From: CADCTM01 sp049671305
Lineage (GTDB): Bacteria > Cyanobacteriota > Cyanobacteriia > Cyanobacteriales > Coleofasciculaceae
NCBI GenBank assembly: GCA_049671305.1
Contig: JBATUR010000045.1
Span: 31,424-95,423, forward strand
DNA: 64,000 nt
Direction: 5' to 3'
Every line of letters starts with the position of its first letter. The first letter of the stretch is position 1. The translations under genes were made by a program, and so were the position numbers. Of this stretch, positions 26,110-35,476 are shown piece after piece. The notes beneath the pieces were generated by a model, which ran no database searches, had not been told where the DNA came from, and saw only the letters and a list, made by a program, of their open reading frames with translations.

Positions 26110-26645
26110 ATCGCCTGCGCTTTTGTGTTAATTTAAATGAGTAAAATTTAGTAATGATTAATTAGCTCAAGTAGAAAATTCTGGATTTTTGGGCATTGGG
26201 AATAAAGTTAAATGTATCTCCGCCAAATGAGAATTGCTATATAACAATTTTTAATTAATCTCAATAAGAAACGTTAGCATAAACAAGTCAGGAGCTGCTC
26301 TATATTAAGTAGCTTTCTCTAAGAATTAATTACTAATAAAAATACTAGCTCTAACACAATCCAAAAGATTTGTCAGTGATAGAGAACTATTAGCGCTCAA
26401 AAGCCTTCATTTTTGAGTTTGAGTTAGCATTGAGCAAAAAAATGAGAAATAACCCAGAGCAAATCATTCTTAAAACAAAGTTAATAAAGCCAGTTTTTTC
26501 AAAATCTTCACACAAACAATTATTCTCCTATAGTTGAGTTGAATGATAGTCGCATAGAATCATAGATAAGTCTGGAGGCTTTTTAAAATCTCCTAAGTTT
26601 TCCTCAATAACTTCACTACAAAAAGCCGTTCTCAAGTTCGTTATT
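26110..26645. other. AT-rich intergenic region
   Basis: About 0.5 kb upstream of the PAS kinase. No reading frame, tRNA or clear hairpin was seen on either strand. It may be a long leader or promoter region of the kinase gene. Confidence 0.4.
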
Positions 26646-29354
26646 ATGCTGGAACTCTCACAGATATTTTTTGGTAAAGAAATTATCAACTATGGATATA
26701 GCTATCTGATAAAACTCGGTTTATTGTGGATAACTGTATTGATTAAAATGCTCATTAACTTCATTTGTATTTCAATTGCACCGCTAATAATTTTATACTT
26801 ACATCAGTATTTAAATCTTTCCTTAAAAAAAATATGCGCGGGGTTGTTTCCTAAATTTGAAACCGAAGCATCATCAAGCCAAAGACTAGCTTTACTGGTT
26901 CAACAAACCCCGCTAGCAGTAATTGAATGGACTGATGATTTTAAGATAGCTGCCTGGAATCCTGCCGCCGAAAAAATTTTTGGCTACAGTAAAAATGAAG
27001 CATTAGGATGTCTTGGTATTGAATTAATAGTACCTCAGCAAGAGAGGAAACAAGTTAATCAAATTTGGGAGCAGTTGTTGCAGCAAGAAGGTGGAACACG
27101 TAGCACCAATCAAAATTGTACGAAAGAAGGTAAAACAATTTATTGCGAGTGGTATAACACGCCACTAATTAATAATAAAGGGCAGGTAATTGGTGTTGCT
27201 TCACTAGTTCAAGATATCAGTGAGCGTAAACTTGCTCAACAAGCCGAGTCACAAGCAAAAGATGACCTAGAAGTGCAAGTAGAAGCACGTACCGCACAAT
27301 TAAAGCAAGCCTTAATTGAGCTTAAAGAAGTAATTGCTTACCTAAAACAAGAAATTTCACAACGCCGGGAAGTAGAAGCCGCTTTAGAAGAAAGAGAACA
27401 ACAATATCGCTCAGTTGTTGATAACGTCAAAGAAGTTATTTTCCAAGCTGATATTTATGGTGACTGGACTTTTCTTAATCCTGCCTGGAGTGAAATCACG
27501 GGTTTTGGACTTGCCGACACAATTGGTACTTGTTGTTTAGATTACATTCATCCTAACGACAGACAAAACAATATAGAACAATTTCAATCTTTATTAAAAC
27601 GCAAAAAAGAACATTGTCGCCACGAAGTTCGCTATCTCACAGCACAAGGTAATTACCGTTGGATCGAAATATTTGCTCAATTAAGCTTCGATGCCGAAGG
27701 CACAATTAACGGCACTTGTGGCACTTTATATGACATCACAGAACGACATTTAGGCGAAGCTGCACTTCGGCAAAGTGAAGAAAGATTCCGTTCCTTAGTT
27801 GCCAATATTCCAGGGATAGTCTATCGTCGTGGACACGATCCGGAGTGGACAACATATTTCATCAGTCAAGAAATTGAAAAAATTTCTGGCTATCCAATTG
27901 CTGATTTATTGCATAATCAAGTCTGTAGTTTTGCTAGTTTAATTGAACCACAAGACCGCTTAAGAGTTGAAACAACTATCTCAAACTCTATAGCTCAAAA
28001 ACAACCCTACGTCATTGAATATCGGGCAATTTGTGCTGATAAAAGTGTAAAATACTTATATGAAAAAGGTCAAGGAGTCTTCGACAAAAACGGCAATTTA
28101 CTTTGGTTAGATGGTGTTATCTTTGACAGCACAGAATACAAACATACACAAGAAGAATTGCGCTCTAGTGAAGAAAATTTTCGTCAACTAACAGAAAATA
28201 TTCGAGAAGTCTTCTTTTTAACTACTCCAGAATTAGACCAAATCCTCTATATTAGTCCCGCTTACGAAGAAATTTGGGGATGCACTACACAAAGCCTTTA
28301 TCAAAAGCCGTTATCCTGGTTAGATAGCGTGCATCCAGAGGATCGAAATCGCTTAATATCTACTTCTACAAGAAATCTCAAAAAAAAGCACAACTTTAAG
28401 ATAGACTATCGGATTGTACGACCAGATGGCTTAGTACGCTGGGTAGGAATGCGTTCTATCCTAATTCGTAACGAGGCGGAAATAGTGACACGCATTGCCG
28501 GTTTGGTAGAAGATATTACAGAACGAAAACAAGCCGAAACCGAAATATTAAATGCTTTAGCCAAAGAAAAAGAACTTGGCGATCTCAAATCCCGTTTTGT
28601 CTCGGTTACCTCTCATGAATTCCGCACACCGCTAACAACAATTATGTCCACTGCCGAGTTATTAGAACATTACGAATGGACAAAACAAGAAAAAATTGAA
28701 CAATTGCAACTGATTCAAGATGCCGTAAGACAAATGCTGCAATTATTAGAAGATATCCTCTTAATTGGTACTGCTGATGCTGGACAACTTCGCTTTAATC
28801 CTGAACCACTAGAACTCAACGAATTTTGTCAGCATTTAGTTAGCCAAATCGAGCAGGGAGCTAATTCTATATCAACTAACATTAACGAAACCAGCTTCAA
28901 GCAAGCCTCAATCAAATTGATATGTTTGGAAAGAACTTTTTTAGCTTGCATGGATAAAAAACTGCTCAGGCAATTGCTGTTTAATTTGCTCTCCAATGCC
29001 CTCAAATATTCACCTTCTGGCGGTACAATTGAGCTGAAACTAACAAGTAAAGGTGAGCAGGCAATTTTCCAAATCCAAGATCAAGGACTTGGCATACCAA
29101 AAGAAGACCAACCACGACTGTTTGAATTTTTTCATCGAGCCAAAAATGTCGGCGCGATTTCTGGTACCGGATTAGGGTTAGCAATTGTCAAGCAATGCGT
29201 TGATATTCATGGTGGAAGTATTACCGTTGATAGTGAGGTTGGCAGCGGAACACGATTTACCGTGACACTTCCTTTAAAAAACCATTTCTTGATCGCGCCA
29301 TACAACACTAAACTAGCCAACCAAACCCCAAAAAGGCAACGACAAGCTACCTGA
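26646..29354 (+). CDS. Multi-PAS membrane sensor histidine kinase
   Basis: A 902-residue kinase. Two hydrophobic stretches lie in the first 65 residues (LIKLGLLWITVLIKMLINFI and the following IAPLIILYL). Four PAS/PAC units follow, with PAC endings DISERKLAQ, DITERHLGE, DSTEYKHTQ and DITERKQAE. A short coiled coil separates the first two. HisKA carries the phosphorylated H657 in VTSHEFRTPL, and the ATPase has N-box NLLSNALKYS, G1 QDQGLGIP and G2 GTGLGLAI. No receiver domain is fused. It is 98 bases upstream of a REC-GGDEF-EAL gene, the likely partner. The signal is unknown. Confidence 0.9.
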   Translation: MLELSQIFFGKEIINYGYSYLIKLGLLWITVLIKMLINFICISIAPLIILYLHQYLNLSLKKICAGLFPKFETEASSSQRLALLVQQTPLAVIEWTDDFKIAAWNPAAEKIFGYSKNEALGCLGIELIVPQQERKQVNQIWEQLLQQEGGTRSTNQNCTKEGKTIYCEWYNTPLINNKGQVIGVASLVQDISERKLAQQAESQAKDDLEVQVEARTAQLKQALIELKEVIAYLKQEISQRREVEAALEEREQQYRSVVDNVKEVIFQADIYGDWTFLNPAWSEITGFGLADTIGTCCLDYIHPNDRQNNIEQFQSLLKRKKEHCRHEVRYLTAQGNYRWIEIFAQLSFDAEGTINGTCGTLYDITERHLGEAALRQSEERFRSLVANIPGIVYRRGHDPEWTTYFISQEIEKISGYPIADLLHNQVCSFASLIEPQDRLRVETTISNSIAQKQPYVIEYRAICADKSVKYLYEKGQGVFDKNGNLLWLDGVIFDSTEYKHTQEELRSSEENFRQLTENIREVFFLTTPELDQILYISPAYEEIWGCTTQSLYQKPLSWLDSVHPEDRNRLISTSTRNLKKKHNFKIDYRIVRPDGLVRWVGMRSILIRNEAEIVTRIAGLVEDITERKQAETEILNALAKEKELGDLKSRFVSVTSHEFRTPLTTIMSTAELLEHYEWTKQEKIEQLQLIQDAVRQMLQLLEDILLIGTADAGQLRFNPEPLELNEFCQHLVSQIEQGANSISTNINETSFKQASIKLICLERTFLACMDKKLLRQLLFNLLSNALKYSPSGGTIELKLTSKGEQAIFQIQDQGLGIPKEDQPRLFEFFHRAKNVGAISGTGLGLAIVKQCVDIHGGSITVDSEVGSGTRFTVTLPLKNHFLIAPYNTKLANQTPKRQRQAT

Positions 29355-29452
29355 AAAATTAAAGGTTATTTCCAAAAGTTTTTCAAGACTATCTGTTAGT
29401 GTTATTCTCAACCCGATCTACCACATATTTACCGATACAAAGATAATAGCTC

Positions 29453-31183
29453 ATGAATAAAATTCTGGTAATTGAAGACGAGCAAGCAATTAGATCTAAC
29501 CTGCTTAAACTTCTTAGCATTGAAGGGTTCCAGATGCTTGGTGCAGAAAATGGAGTGCGTGGCGTTGAACTTGCCAAAACACATCAGCCTGACTTAATTA
29601 TCTGTGATATTTTGATGCCTAAATTAGATGGCTATGGAGTCTTAAAAGCCTTACAAGAAGACCCCACTACTGCCACAATACCTTTTATTTTTCTGACTGC
29701 CAAAGCCGATCGCTCCGACTGGCGTCAGGCAATGAACATGGGTGCAGATGATTACTTAACCAAACCCTTTAGTCGAAGTGAACTGCTAGAAGCGATCGCC
29801 ACTCGACTGCACAAACAAGAAAACCTCAGCCAAAAGCATACCCTACAACTCAAACAAGCTCAAGACCAACTCAAGCACCTATTACATTACAACCAATTAA
29901 CCAACCTCCCCAACCGACTGGTTTTACAAGAGCAATTTGATCAGCAACTCGCTCAAAAAACCAAAAGTCCCCAACTCCCACTCTTAGCGATCGGTTTAGA
30001 ACAACTGCACCGCATTAACAGTACTCTAGGAGATGCCAGCGGTGATTTATTACTGCAAGCTGTCGCCGAACGTTTACAAAAATGTGTTAGCAGACAAGAC
30101 ATCGTGGCTCACCTAGGTGCAGCTCAATTCGCAATCCTGCTGAGAACCACCTCTGATCGCCTAGAAGTGGCACAAATTGCCCAAATCCTTTTAAACGCCT
30201 TCAACGCACCTTTCCTCGTTGGCGTCCATGAAATCGTCCTCACAGCTAAAATTGGCATCGCTTTCTATGGTCGTGATGGTCGTGATTTAGATACTCTTAT
30301 TAAACACGCCAGTTCAGCACGAGAAGATGCCAGGAAACCGGGCAACGATCCTTATCAATTTTATATCGCTTCCATTGGGGCAAAATCACAAGAAGCTTTA
30401 ATGCTAGAACTTGAACTACACCAAGCTTTAGAAAGAGCAGAATTTCAATTATATTACCAACCAAAAGTCAATCCTCTAACCGGAGAAATTAAAGGAGCAG
30501 AAGCCTTAGTTCGTTGGTATCATCCAACGCGGGGTTCAATTTCTCCAGCCGAATTTGTGCCGATGGCGGAGAAAACTGGGTTTATTATTCCCTTGGGAGA
30601 ATGGGTTTTAAAAACAGCTTGCGCTCAAGCCAAAATTTGGCAAGATGCTGGTTTTTCGCCGTTACGAATTGCGGTAAACTTGTCAGGACATCAGTTTAAT
30701 CAACCAAATCTCAGCGGCTTAGTAATTGATACGCTCAAAGAAACCGGACTTGATCCCAACTATTTAGAATTAGAAATTACCGAAAGTGCCTTGATGCATA
30801 ATCCTGAAAAAGCTATTGAAACTTTAGGTGAACTAAAAGCGATCGGTATTCAAATTTCCATTGATGACTTTGGCACAGGTTATTCTTCACTCAGCTATCT
30901 AAGACAGTTTCCTTTTGATACTCTCAAACTAGACCGTTCTTTTATTACTCAAGCTGCCAATGATGAGAAAGATGCAGCAATTACAATTGCAATTCTCCAA
31001 ATGGCTCGTAATCTCAATTTAAAAATTGTGGCAGAAGGCGTAGAAACCGCAAGTCAATTGGCATTTCTCCATGCTCATCAATGTGATGAAATCCAAGGCT
31101 ATTGGTTTAGTCCACCGCTGTCAGCAGAAAGACTGGAAGAGTTGCTGCGTGCAGGTAAATCTCTGCCAATCATGACTTGTTGA
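29453..31183 (+). CDS. Response regulator REC-GGDEF-EAL, probable c-di-GMP phosphodiesterase
   Basis: A 576-residue regulator. REC (1-120) has the phosphoacceptor D52 in IICDILMPKLDG and K in TKPF. The GGDEF domain (about 145-300) is degenerate: the motif position reads LGAAQF, so it should not make c-di-GMP. The EAL domain (about 310-570) is intact: EALVRWYHP, ELEITESAL, IDDFGTGYSS, LKLDRSFI and AEGVET. It likely degrades c-di-GMP under control of the kinase encoded just upstream. Start is ATG 29453. Confidence 0.9.
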   Translation: MNKILVIEDEQAIRSNLLKLLSIEGFQMLGAENGVRGVELAKTHQPDLIICDILMPKLDGYGVLKALQEDPTTATIPFIFLTAKADRSDWRQAMNMGADDYLTKPFSRSELLEAIATRLHKQENLSQKHTLQLKQAQDQLKHLLHYNQLTNLPNRLVLQEQFDQQLAQKTKSPQLPLLAIGLEQLHRINSTLGDASGDLLLQAVAERLQKCVSRQDIVAHLGAAQFAILLRTTSDRLEVAQIAQILLNAFNAPFLVGVHEIVLTAKIGIAFYGRDGRDLDTLIKHASSAREDARKPGNDPYQFYIASIGAKSQEALMLELELHQALERAEFQLYYQPKVNPLTGEIKGAEALVRWYHPTRGSISPAEFVPMAEKTGFIIPLGEWVLKTACAQAKIWQDAGFSPLRIAVNLSGHQFNQPNLSGLVIDTLKETGLDPNYLELEITESALMHNPEKAIETLGELKAIGIQISIDDFGTGYSSLSYLRQFPFDTLKLDRSFITQAANDEKDAAITIAILQMARNLNLKIVAEGVETASQLAFLHAHQCDEIQGYWFSPPLSAERLEELLRAGKSLPIMTC

Positions 31184-31196
31184 AATAGTAATTAAT

Positions 31197-31230
31197 GGCT
31201 TCATCCGTTTCAATTGCCCGTTCTACTAGG
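31197..31230 (-). repeat. Fragment matching the 3' end of the downstream restriction gene
   Basis: Bases 31197-31230 resemble 31780-31813, the part of the restriction-methylase gene encoding VERAIETDEA, with a few mismatches. It lies just beyond the toxin stop codon. It may be what remains of an older copy of the gene tail after the TA pair entered, or of a related gene. Confidence 0.45.
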
Positions 31231-31492
31231 GAAAGTACCTGTAGACTTCTTTGCGATGAAGAACTCTCACAAAGACAACAACATCATTATTAATAAGAAT
31301 GCCGATTCTGTAGTCTCCAACTCGAATACGGTAGTAGTCTCCTTCTGCTTTGAGCTTTTTAACATTGCTCATATCTTCAAAGATTTCGGCATCTTCAATC
31401 TCCAAGATTACCGCTTTAATTCTTGTGAGCAAATCCTTATCTCGAAGTTTGCTTAAATCTTTTTCAAAACTTTTTCTAAATTCAACTTCCAC
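31226..31492 (-). CDS. RelE-type toxin
   Basis: An 88-residue RelE/ParE superfamily toxin: FRKSFEKDLSKLRDKDLLTRI at the N terminus, then VKKLKAEGDYYRIRVGDYRI, then VVVFVRVLHRKEVYRYFP. The pattern matches RelE mRNA interferases with the basic YYRIRVGDYRIG core. It starts three bases behind its antitoxin stop. The order is antitoxin then toxin, behind the restriction gene on the same strand. Confidence 0.88.
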   Translation of the reverse strand: MEVEFRKSFEKDLSKLRDKDLLTRIKAVILEIEDAEIFEDMSNVKKLKAEGDYYRIRVGDYRIGILINNDVVVFVRVLHRKEVYRYFP

Positions 31493-31494
31493 AA

Positions 31495-31698
31495 CTACGG
31501 CTCTATAATTTTGAAAATCGCTTCTCTGCTAACAGGTTCTGTTTCTTCACCTTCTTGAATTGCCCGTTCCATAGCGATATCTTCGATAATTTCTGATAGC
31601 AGTTTAGAAAACTCCTCTCGATTCTCTTGAAAAAGTTCAAGAATTGTGGCTTTAAGTACTTCTTTGAATTGATCTGAATTCAAGGTAATTTCTGTCAT
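31495..31698 (-). CDS. Antitoxin partner of RelE-type toxin
   Basis: A 67-residue acidic protein starting MTEITLNSDQFKEVLKATIL, helical, ending SREAIFKIIEP. Size and position directly before a RelE-type toxin mark it as the antitoxin. No classic RHH or HTH motif is evident. It follows the restriction gene by 13 bases, so readthrough from that gene is likely. Confidence 0.75.
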   Translation of the reverse strand: MTEITLNSDQFKEVLKATILELFQENREEFSKLLSEIIEDIAMERAIQEGEETEPVSREAIFKIIEP

Positions 31699-31711
31699 CT
31701 TTTCTGTGTAG

Positions 31712-34700
31712 TTATTGAGCTTCGTTTATTAATTTAACGCCCAAGTCTTCAAGTTGTTGATTCATCCAATCTGTTGCCGTGGCTTCATCTGTTTCAATTG
31801 CTCTTTCTACTCCTGTTTTAGCGATTTCTAGTAGTTGCTTGGATTTGAGTTTCTGATCAAGAGACAAAATGTATTGACTCACAATTTGTTGCTGTTTATC
31901 CTTGGCAATAAAAGGAATGATAAAATTGTCAATATCTTTTGGGTAAAGTTCTGCTTGTGCGCTTCCTGCACTTAACTTTTCTGTTTGAAGTCTTCCAATA
32001 GCTGAATTAATAACAAAACCCACATAAACCTGATCTTCTTCTTTCAGTCTGAGAATATTGACATGATTGCTTGCTAAAGCTTTTTCCTCACTCAAATATA
32101 CATTGGTTCTGCCAATATTTGCTCCTGTTGTATAGATTAAAATATCATTCTTGTAAACTCTAGCCTTTTCCTGAATATTCCAATTTTTAAAGTCTGTTCT
32201 TTTAAAGTTATCATAATCTAAATGTTGTTCTAAAATATGCCTACTATTGATTATTTTCAAACTTGCATCTTCTGAATATATTGGCTGTAATCCTCTTGTA
32301 TTAAATTTTTGAATATCTCTAATCCTTTTAATAGATACAGCAGAAGAATAGATCGTCTCGCTCAACTCATCATACTTGGGTTGGTAATACTCAGCGTCGA
32401 GGCGACCAGAAGACAGGAACGACTCAGAAAAACTCTTGACAGCAATGGTTTTTTCAGTAGGTTGCCAGTCTTTTAAGTTGAGTTCTGATAGTAGTAAATC
32501 TTCAGCTTGTTGATAAAGTTTTTTTGAATGCTCAAGTAAGGACTTTGCAAATTGAACATTTTGCTCAATCAAAGTCTGAAAATTATAGTTTAAATTAGGA
32601 AGTTTAATTTCTTTGATTTTGTAAATAAAGAGATGTAATTGAACATTGCCAGTTGATTCTCTTAGTGTTTGAAATCTTCCATACTTACCAACTAAAAATG
32701 TTGACAAGAACATCGGCTTAACAGATTTATCTTGTATTCTGATAATTCCAACATCACGATCACAGTTTGCAGGTAGTATGGATTCATCTACCACGGCACA
32801 ATTTCCGATGGTTCCAACAGTTGAAATAATTACATCATTTAAGCAAAACTGAGTTCTTATATTTACTTGATGTTGACGAAGAGAAATTTTCTTTATATCA
32901 GTCAAATCAAAATAGTTTTCTTTAGGAAACTTTGCTGAAAATGTAAGTACATTACTATCATCATCAAAATCAATAGATTCATGTATGCCGTCAGTTACAT
33001 AAGCAAAATCATCAATTTTTTTGTATTCATGCTTTTCAAGTTGTTTTAAACACAAGAGATAATACTTCCTAAAGTATTCACTATCTACCCGTAACGGTGT
33101 ATTATCCTTTATAACTTCGCTCAACTTTACTTCAACCGCCTCAAGCCCATCCATCAACCGCTGATACCTCTCAACATCAAACAGCGTAACAGATGGGCTC
33201 AACTTAAAAAAACTCAGTTCCTCCTTCTTTGCAAACTCAATAAAAGCTTCCGCAATACCATCTTCCGTCAATCCTTCATGACTATACAAATCATGATCAA
33301 CCACTAAATGACCATGAACATCTTGCAAAAAATCGCCTTCCATTCCCACCATTCTTTCTATCGGAGAAGGAGGATTTAAGACACTTTCATCATCCTCTAA
33401 AGAATCAGTAGAAGCATAAACCCTTCGCCAGATTTTCTCCCCAGAATTATCCTTACCCGACTTCTGCATTGTCGCAAAAAAGATATTGTAATCATCCTTG
33501 CGAGGACATAGCGCCCCAAGTTTCGGATCATCATTCCACTTCTGCACAAATAATACAGAAGTCTTCGTCCCTGTATGCGGCTTAAAAGTATTACCATGCA
33601 ACCCCACTACAGCCAAAATCCGGCAACGTTGGGCAAGATAATCACGGATATTTTTATCAGAAGAATTATTAAACCTTCCCTGTGGTAAAACAATTGCCAT
33701 TCTACCTCCTGGTTTCAAAAAATCCAGGTTGCGTTCAATAAATAAAATATCGCGCCCAACTTTGTTTTGCCACTTTCCATCACTCTTTTTTGCCAAGTCA
33801 TAACGGGCAATCATGCGCGGTTCCTTAATATCTCCAGCAAACGGTGGATTCGCCATCAATATATCAAAGCCAAATTCACGGTAATCTTTACCTCGTCGCC
33901 GCTTTTTCAACCGTTTGAAACCTTCAAAATAAATATCTTGCCAATCTTCCTGCTGCGTCACCTCATCCCACAATTCATAGTCCAATGTATTCAGGTGCAA
34001 AACATTAGTTTGTCCATCACCTGCAATCAAATTCAGTGTCCGCGCCACCCGCACTGCTTTCTCATCAAAATCAATAGCAAATACCTTTTCTTCCACATAT
34101 TCCCGACAGCGAGGCGGCTTATCTTCCAAGGAGAATAAATGACTTGCTGCAATACCTTCATCCTCTAAAATCTGCTTCCAAACGTGAAATATCGTATGTA
34201 CTGGAAAGCCAGAAGAACCCGCTGCCGTGTCAATCATGTACTCATCTTCTTGAGGATTAAGCATTTTGACGCACATATCAATTACATAACGAGGCGTGAA
34301 AAACTGCCCTTTCTCACCTTTACTACTTTGGTTGATTAGATACTCAAAAGCTTCATCAATTACATCCAAGTTAGAGTTAAATAGCTTCACATTCTCCAAC
34401 GACGAAACACAAACCGAAAGGTGAGAAGGCGTGAGACTAATTTTAGCATCATCGCTAAATACTCCTTCCCACTTTTTCTTAGCCGAGTCAAATAAGTCTT
34501 GAATCTTACTTTTGAGGGCAGCTTCAGTCTGTCCCGTATTGCGGAATTCTAAAGAGCGTTTGTTGCGGCGGTTCCCTTGCCCAGAATACCACTCATCATA
34601 AAGCTTAGTAAAAATCAGCTTAAATAATTCCTCGAAAACATCCACGCCAGCATTTGCTAACACTTCATCTTCCATTTCTTCGATGAGTGCTTTTAGAGAT

Positions 34701-35275
34701 TTCTTCTCCTTGCGTAGTTTGTCATTAGCAATCAAGTCTTCCAGCGTGAACTTGATTTGAAGGATATCTGCCAGAGTTTGATTGGCATTAGGTAAACCGG
34801 GAATATCTTCGAAGTAGTTAGGATCTTTGCGCTGATAATAAGAAATCTGATCGCCATTTGTCCAAACCGCAATCGGCGCACCTGTAGCATTACAGTAAGA
34901 ACGTAACTGGTCTTTACCATCTTTCAATTTCGGCTTTTTCAGTTCTACAATCATGTAAACTGTGTTGAGACGGTCTTTATCCATGACCACAATATCTGCC
35001 CGCTTAACCTCGCGCCCAAAGTTCACGCCGTACTCTACCTGAATGCGACTTACTGGATAGTGATAGCGCCCAATTAATACACGTAAGTACAGTTGCCGGA
35101 TGACTTCTTCTGGTGTGAGTTTAATATCCTTGTTGCGAACGAAACAACTGACATAAGGAACTTCACCGCTTTTCGTCTGTTTGAGGATAATTGCTTGCTC
35201 TAGGCTGTCAATTTCCTCTAAGGTAAATTGCGAAAGCTTATAGTTAGAGTCTCTGAGGATATTGGCTATATTCAT
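31712..35275 (-). CDS. Single-chain restriction-modification protein (nuclease-N6 methylase-specificity)
   Basis: An 1187-residue R-M-S fusion. Residues about 30-155 resemble the HsdR N-terminal nuclease fold: D94 in RADIVV and E111-L-K113 in VELKK fit D-(X)n-ExK. Residues about 300-640 are a type I HsdM-like N6-adenine methylase with QFFTPRYVIDMCVKML, SAM loop DTAAGSSGF (349-357) and NPPF (476-479). From about 740 to the end lie two HsdS-type recognition parts, separated by a helical segment (about 905-940). No helicase motor is present, so it looks type IIG/IIB-like, not type I. The target site is unknown. A TA pair follows on the same strand. Confidence 0.85.
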   Translation of the reverse strand: MNIANILRDSNYKLSQFTLEEIDSLEQAIILKQTKSGEVPYVSCFVRNKDIKLTPEEVIRQLYLRVLIGRYHYPVSRIQVEYGVNFGREVKRADIVVMDKDRLNTVYMIVELKKPKLKDGKDQLRSYCNATGAPIAVWTNGDQISYYQRKDPNYFEDIPGLPNANQTLADILQIKFTLEDLIANDKLRKEKKSLKALIEEMEDEVLANAGVDVFEELFKLIFTKLYDEWYSGQGNRRNKRSLEFRNTGQTEAALKSKIQDLFDSAKKKWEGVFSDDAKISLTPSHLSVCVSSLENVKLFNSNLDVIDEAFEYLINQSSKGEKGQFFTPRYVIDMCVKMLNPQEDEYMIDTAAGSSGFPVHTIFHVWKQILEDEGIAASHLFSLEDKPPRCREYVEEKVFAIDFDEKAVRVARTLNLIAGDGQTNVLHLNTLDYELWDEVTQQEDWQDIYFEGFKRLKKRRRGKDYREFGFDILMANPPFAGDIKEPRMIARYDLAKKSDGKWQNKVGRDILFIERNLDFLKPGGRMAIVLPQGRFNNSSDKNIRDYLAQRCRILAVVGLHGNTFKPHTGTKTSVLFVQKWNDDPKLGALCPRKDDYNIFFATMQKSGKDNSGEKIWRRVYASTDSLEDDESVLNPPSPIERMVGMEGDFLQDVHGHLVVDHDLYSHEGLTEDGIAEAFIEFAKKEELSFFKLSPSVTLFDVERYQRLMDGLEAVEVKLSEVIKDNTPLRVDSEYFRKYYLLCLKQLEKHEYKKIDDFAYVTDGIHESIDFDDDSNVLTFSAKFPKENYFDLTDIKKISLRQHQVNIRTQFCLNDVIISTVGTIGNCAVVDESILPANCDRDVGIIRIQDKSVKPMFLSTFLVGKYGRFQTLRESTGNVQLHLFIYKIKEIKLPNLNYNFQTLIEQNVQFAKSLLEHSKKLYQQAEDLLLSELNLKDWQPTEKTIAVKSFSESFLSSGRLDAEYYQPKYDELSETIYSSAVSIKRIRDIQKFNTRGLQPIYSEDASLKIINSRHILEQHLDYDNFKRTDFKNWNIQEKARVYKNDILIYTTGANIGRTNVYLSEEKALASNHVNILRLKEEDQVYVGFVINSAIGRLQTEKLSAGSAQAELYPKDIDNFIIPFIAKDKQQQIVSQYILSLDQKLKSKQLLEIAKTGVERAIETDEATATDWMNQQLEDLGVKLINEAQ

Positions 35276-35423
35276 GTTTATTAAAAGTACTCACTATAGC
35301 TTTGGCTAAGAACTCCCAAAAATGCCGAGTCCTTAACCTCAAGGGCTGAATCAGTATATAGGAAAAGCTTCACAACCCAAATACCTTGGTGAGGTTTTCT
35401 TAACTCTATCTAACCACAGTTGG

Positions 35424-35472
35424 TAGAGACGTTCCGCCGGTTGCCTTAGCTTTACCGAGGGGCACGTCTCTA
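35424..35472. repeat. Inverted repeat near the ald 3' end
   Basis: TAGAGACGT (35424-35432) and ACGTCTCTA (35464-35472) pair perfectly over 9 bp with a 31-base interior. The arms resemble a common dispersed cyanobacterial hairpin with its loop enlarged. It starts 4 bases beyond the ald stop and may help end that transcript. Confidence 0.55.
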
Positions 35473-35476
35473 AAAA

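Noticed and set aside
31712..35275. Complete type I restriction enzyme
   Set aside because: No DEAD-box translocase motifs are present in the protein or the neighbouring genes; the arrangement is an R-M-S fusion.
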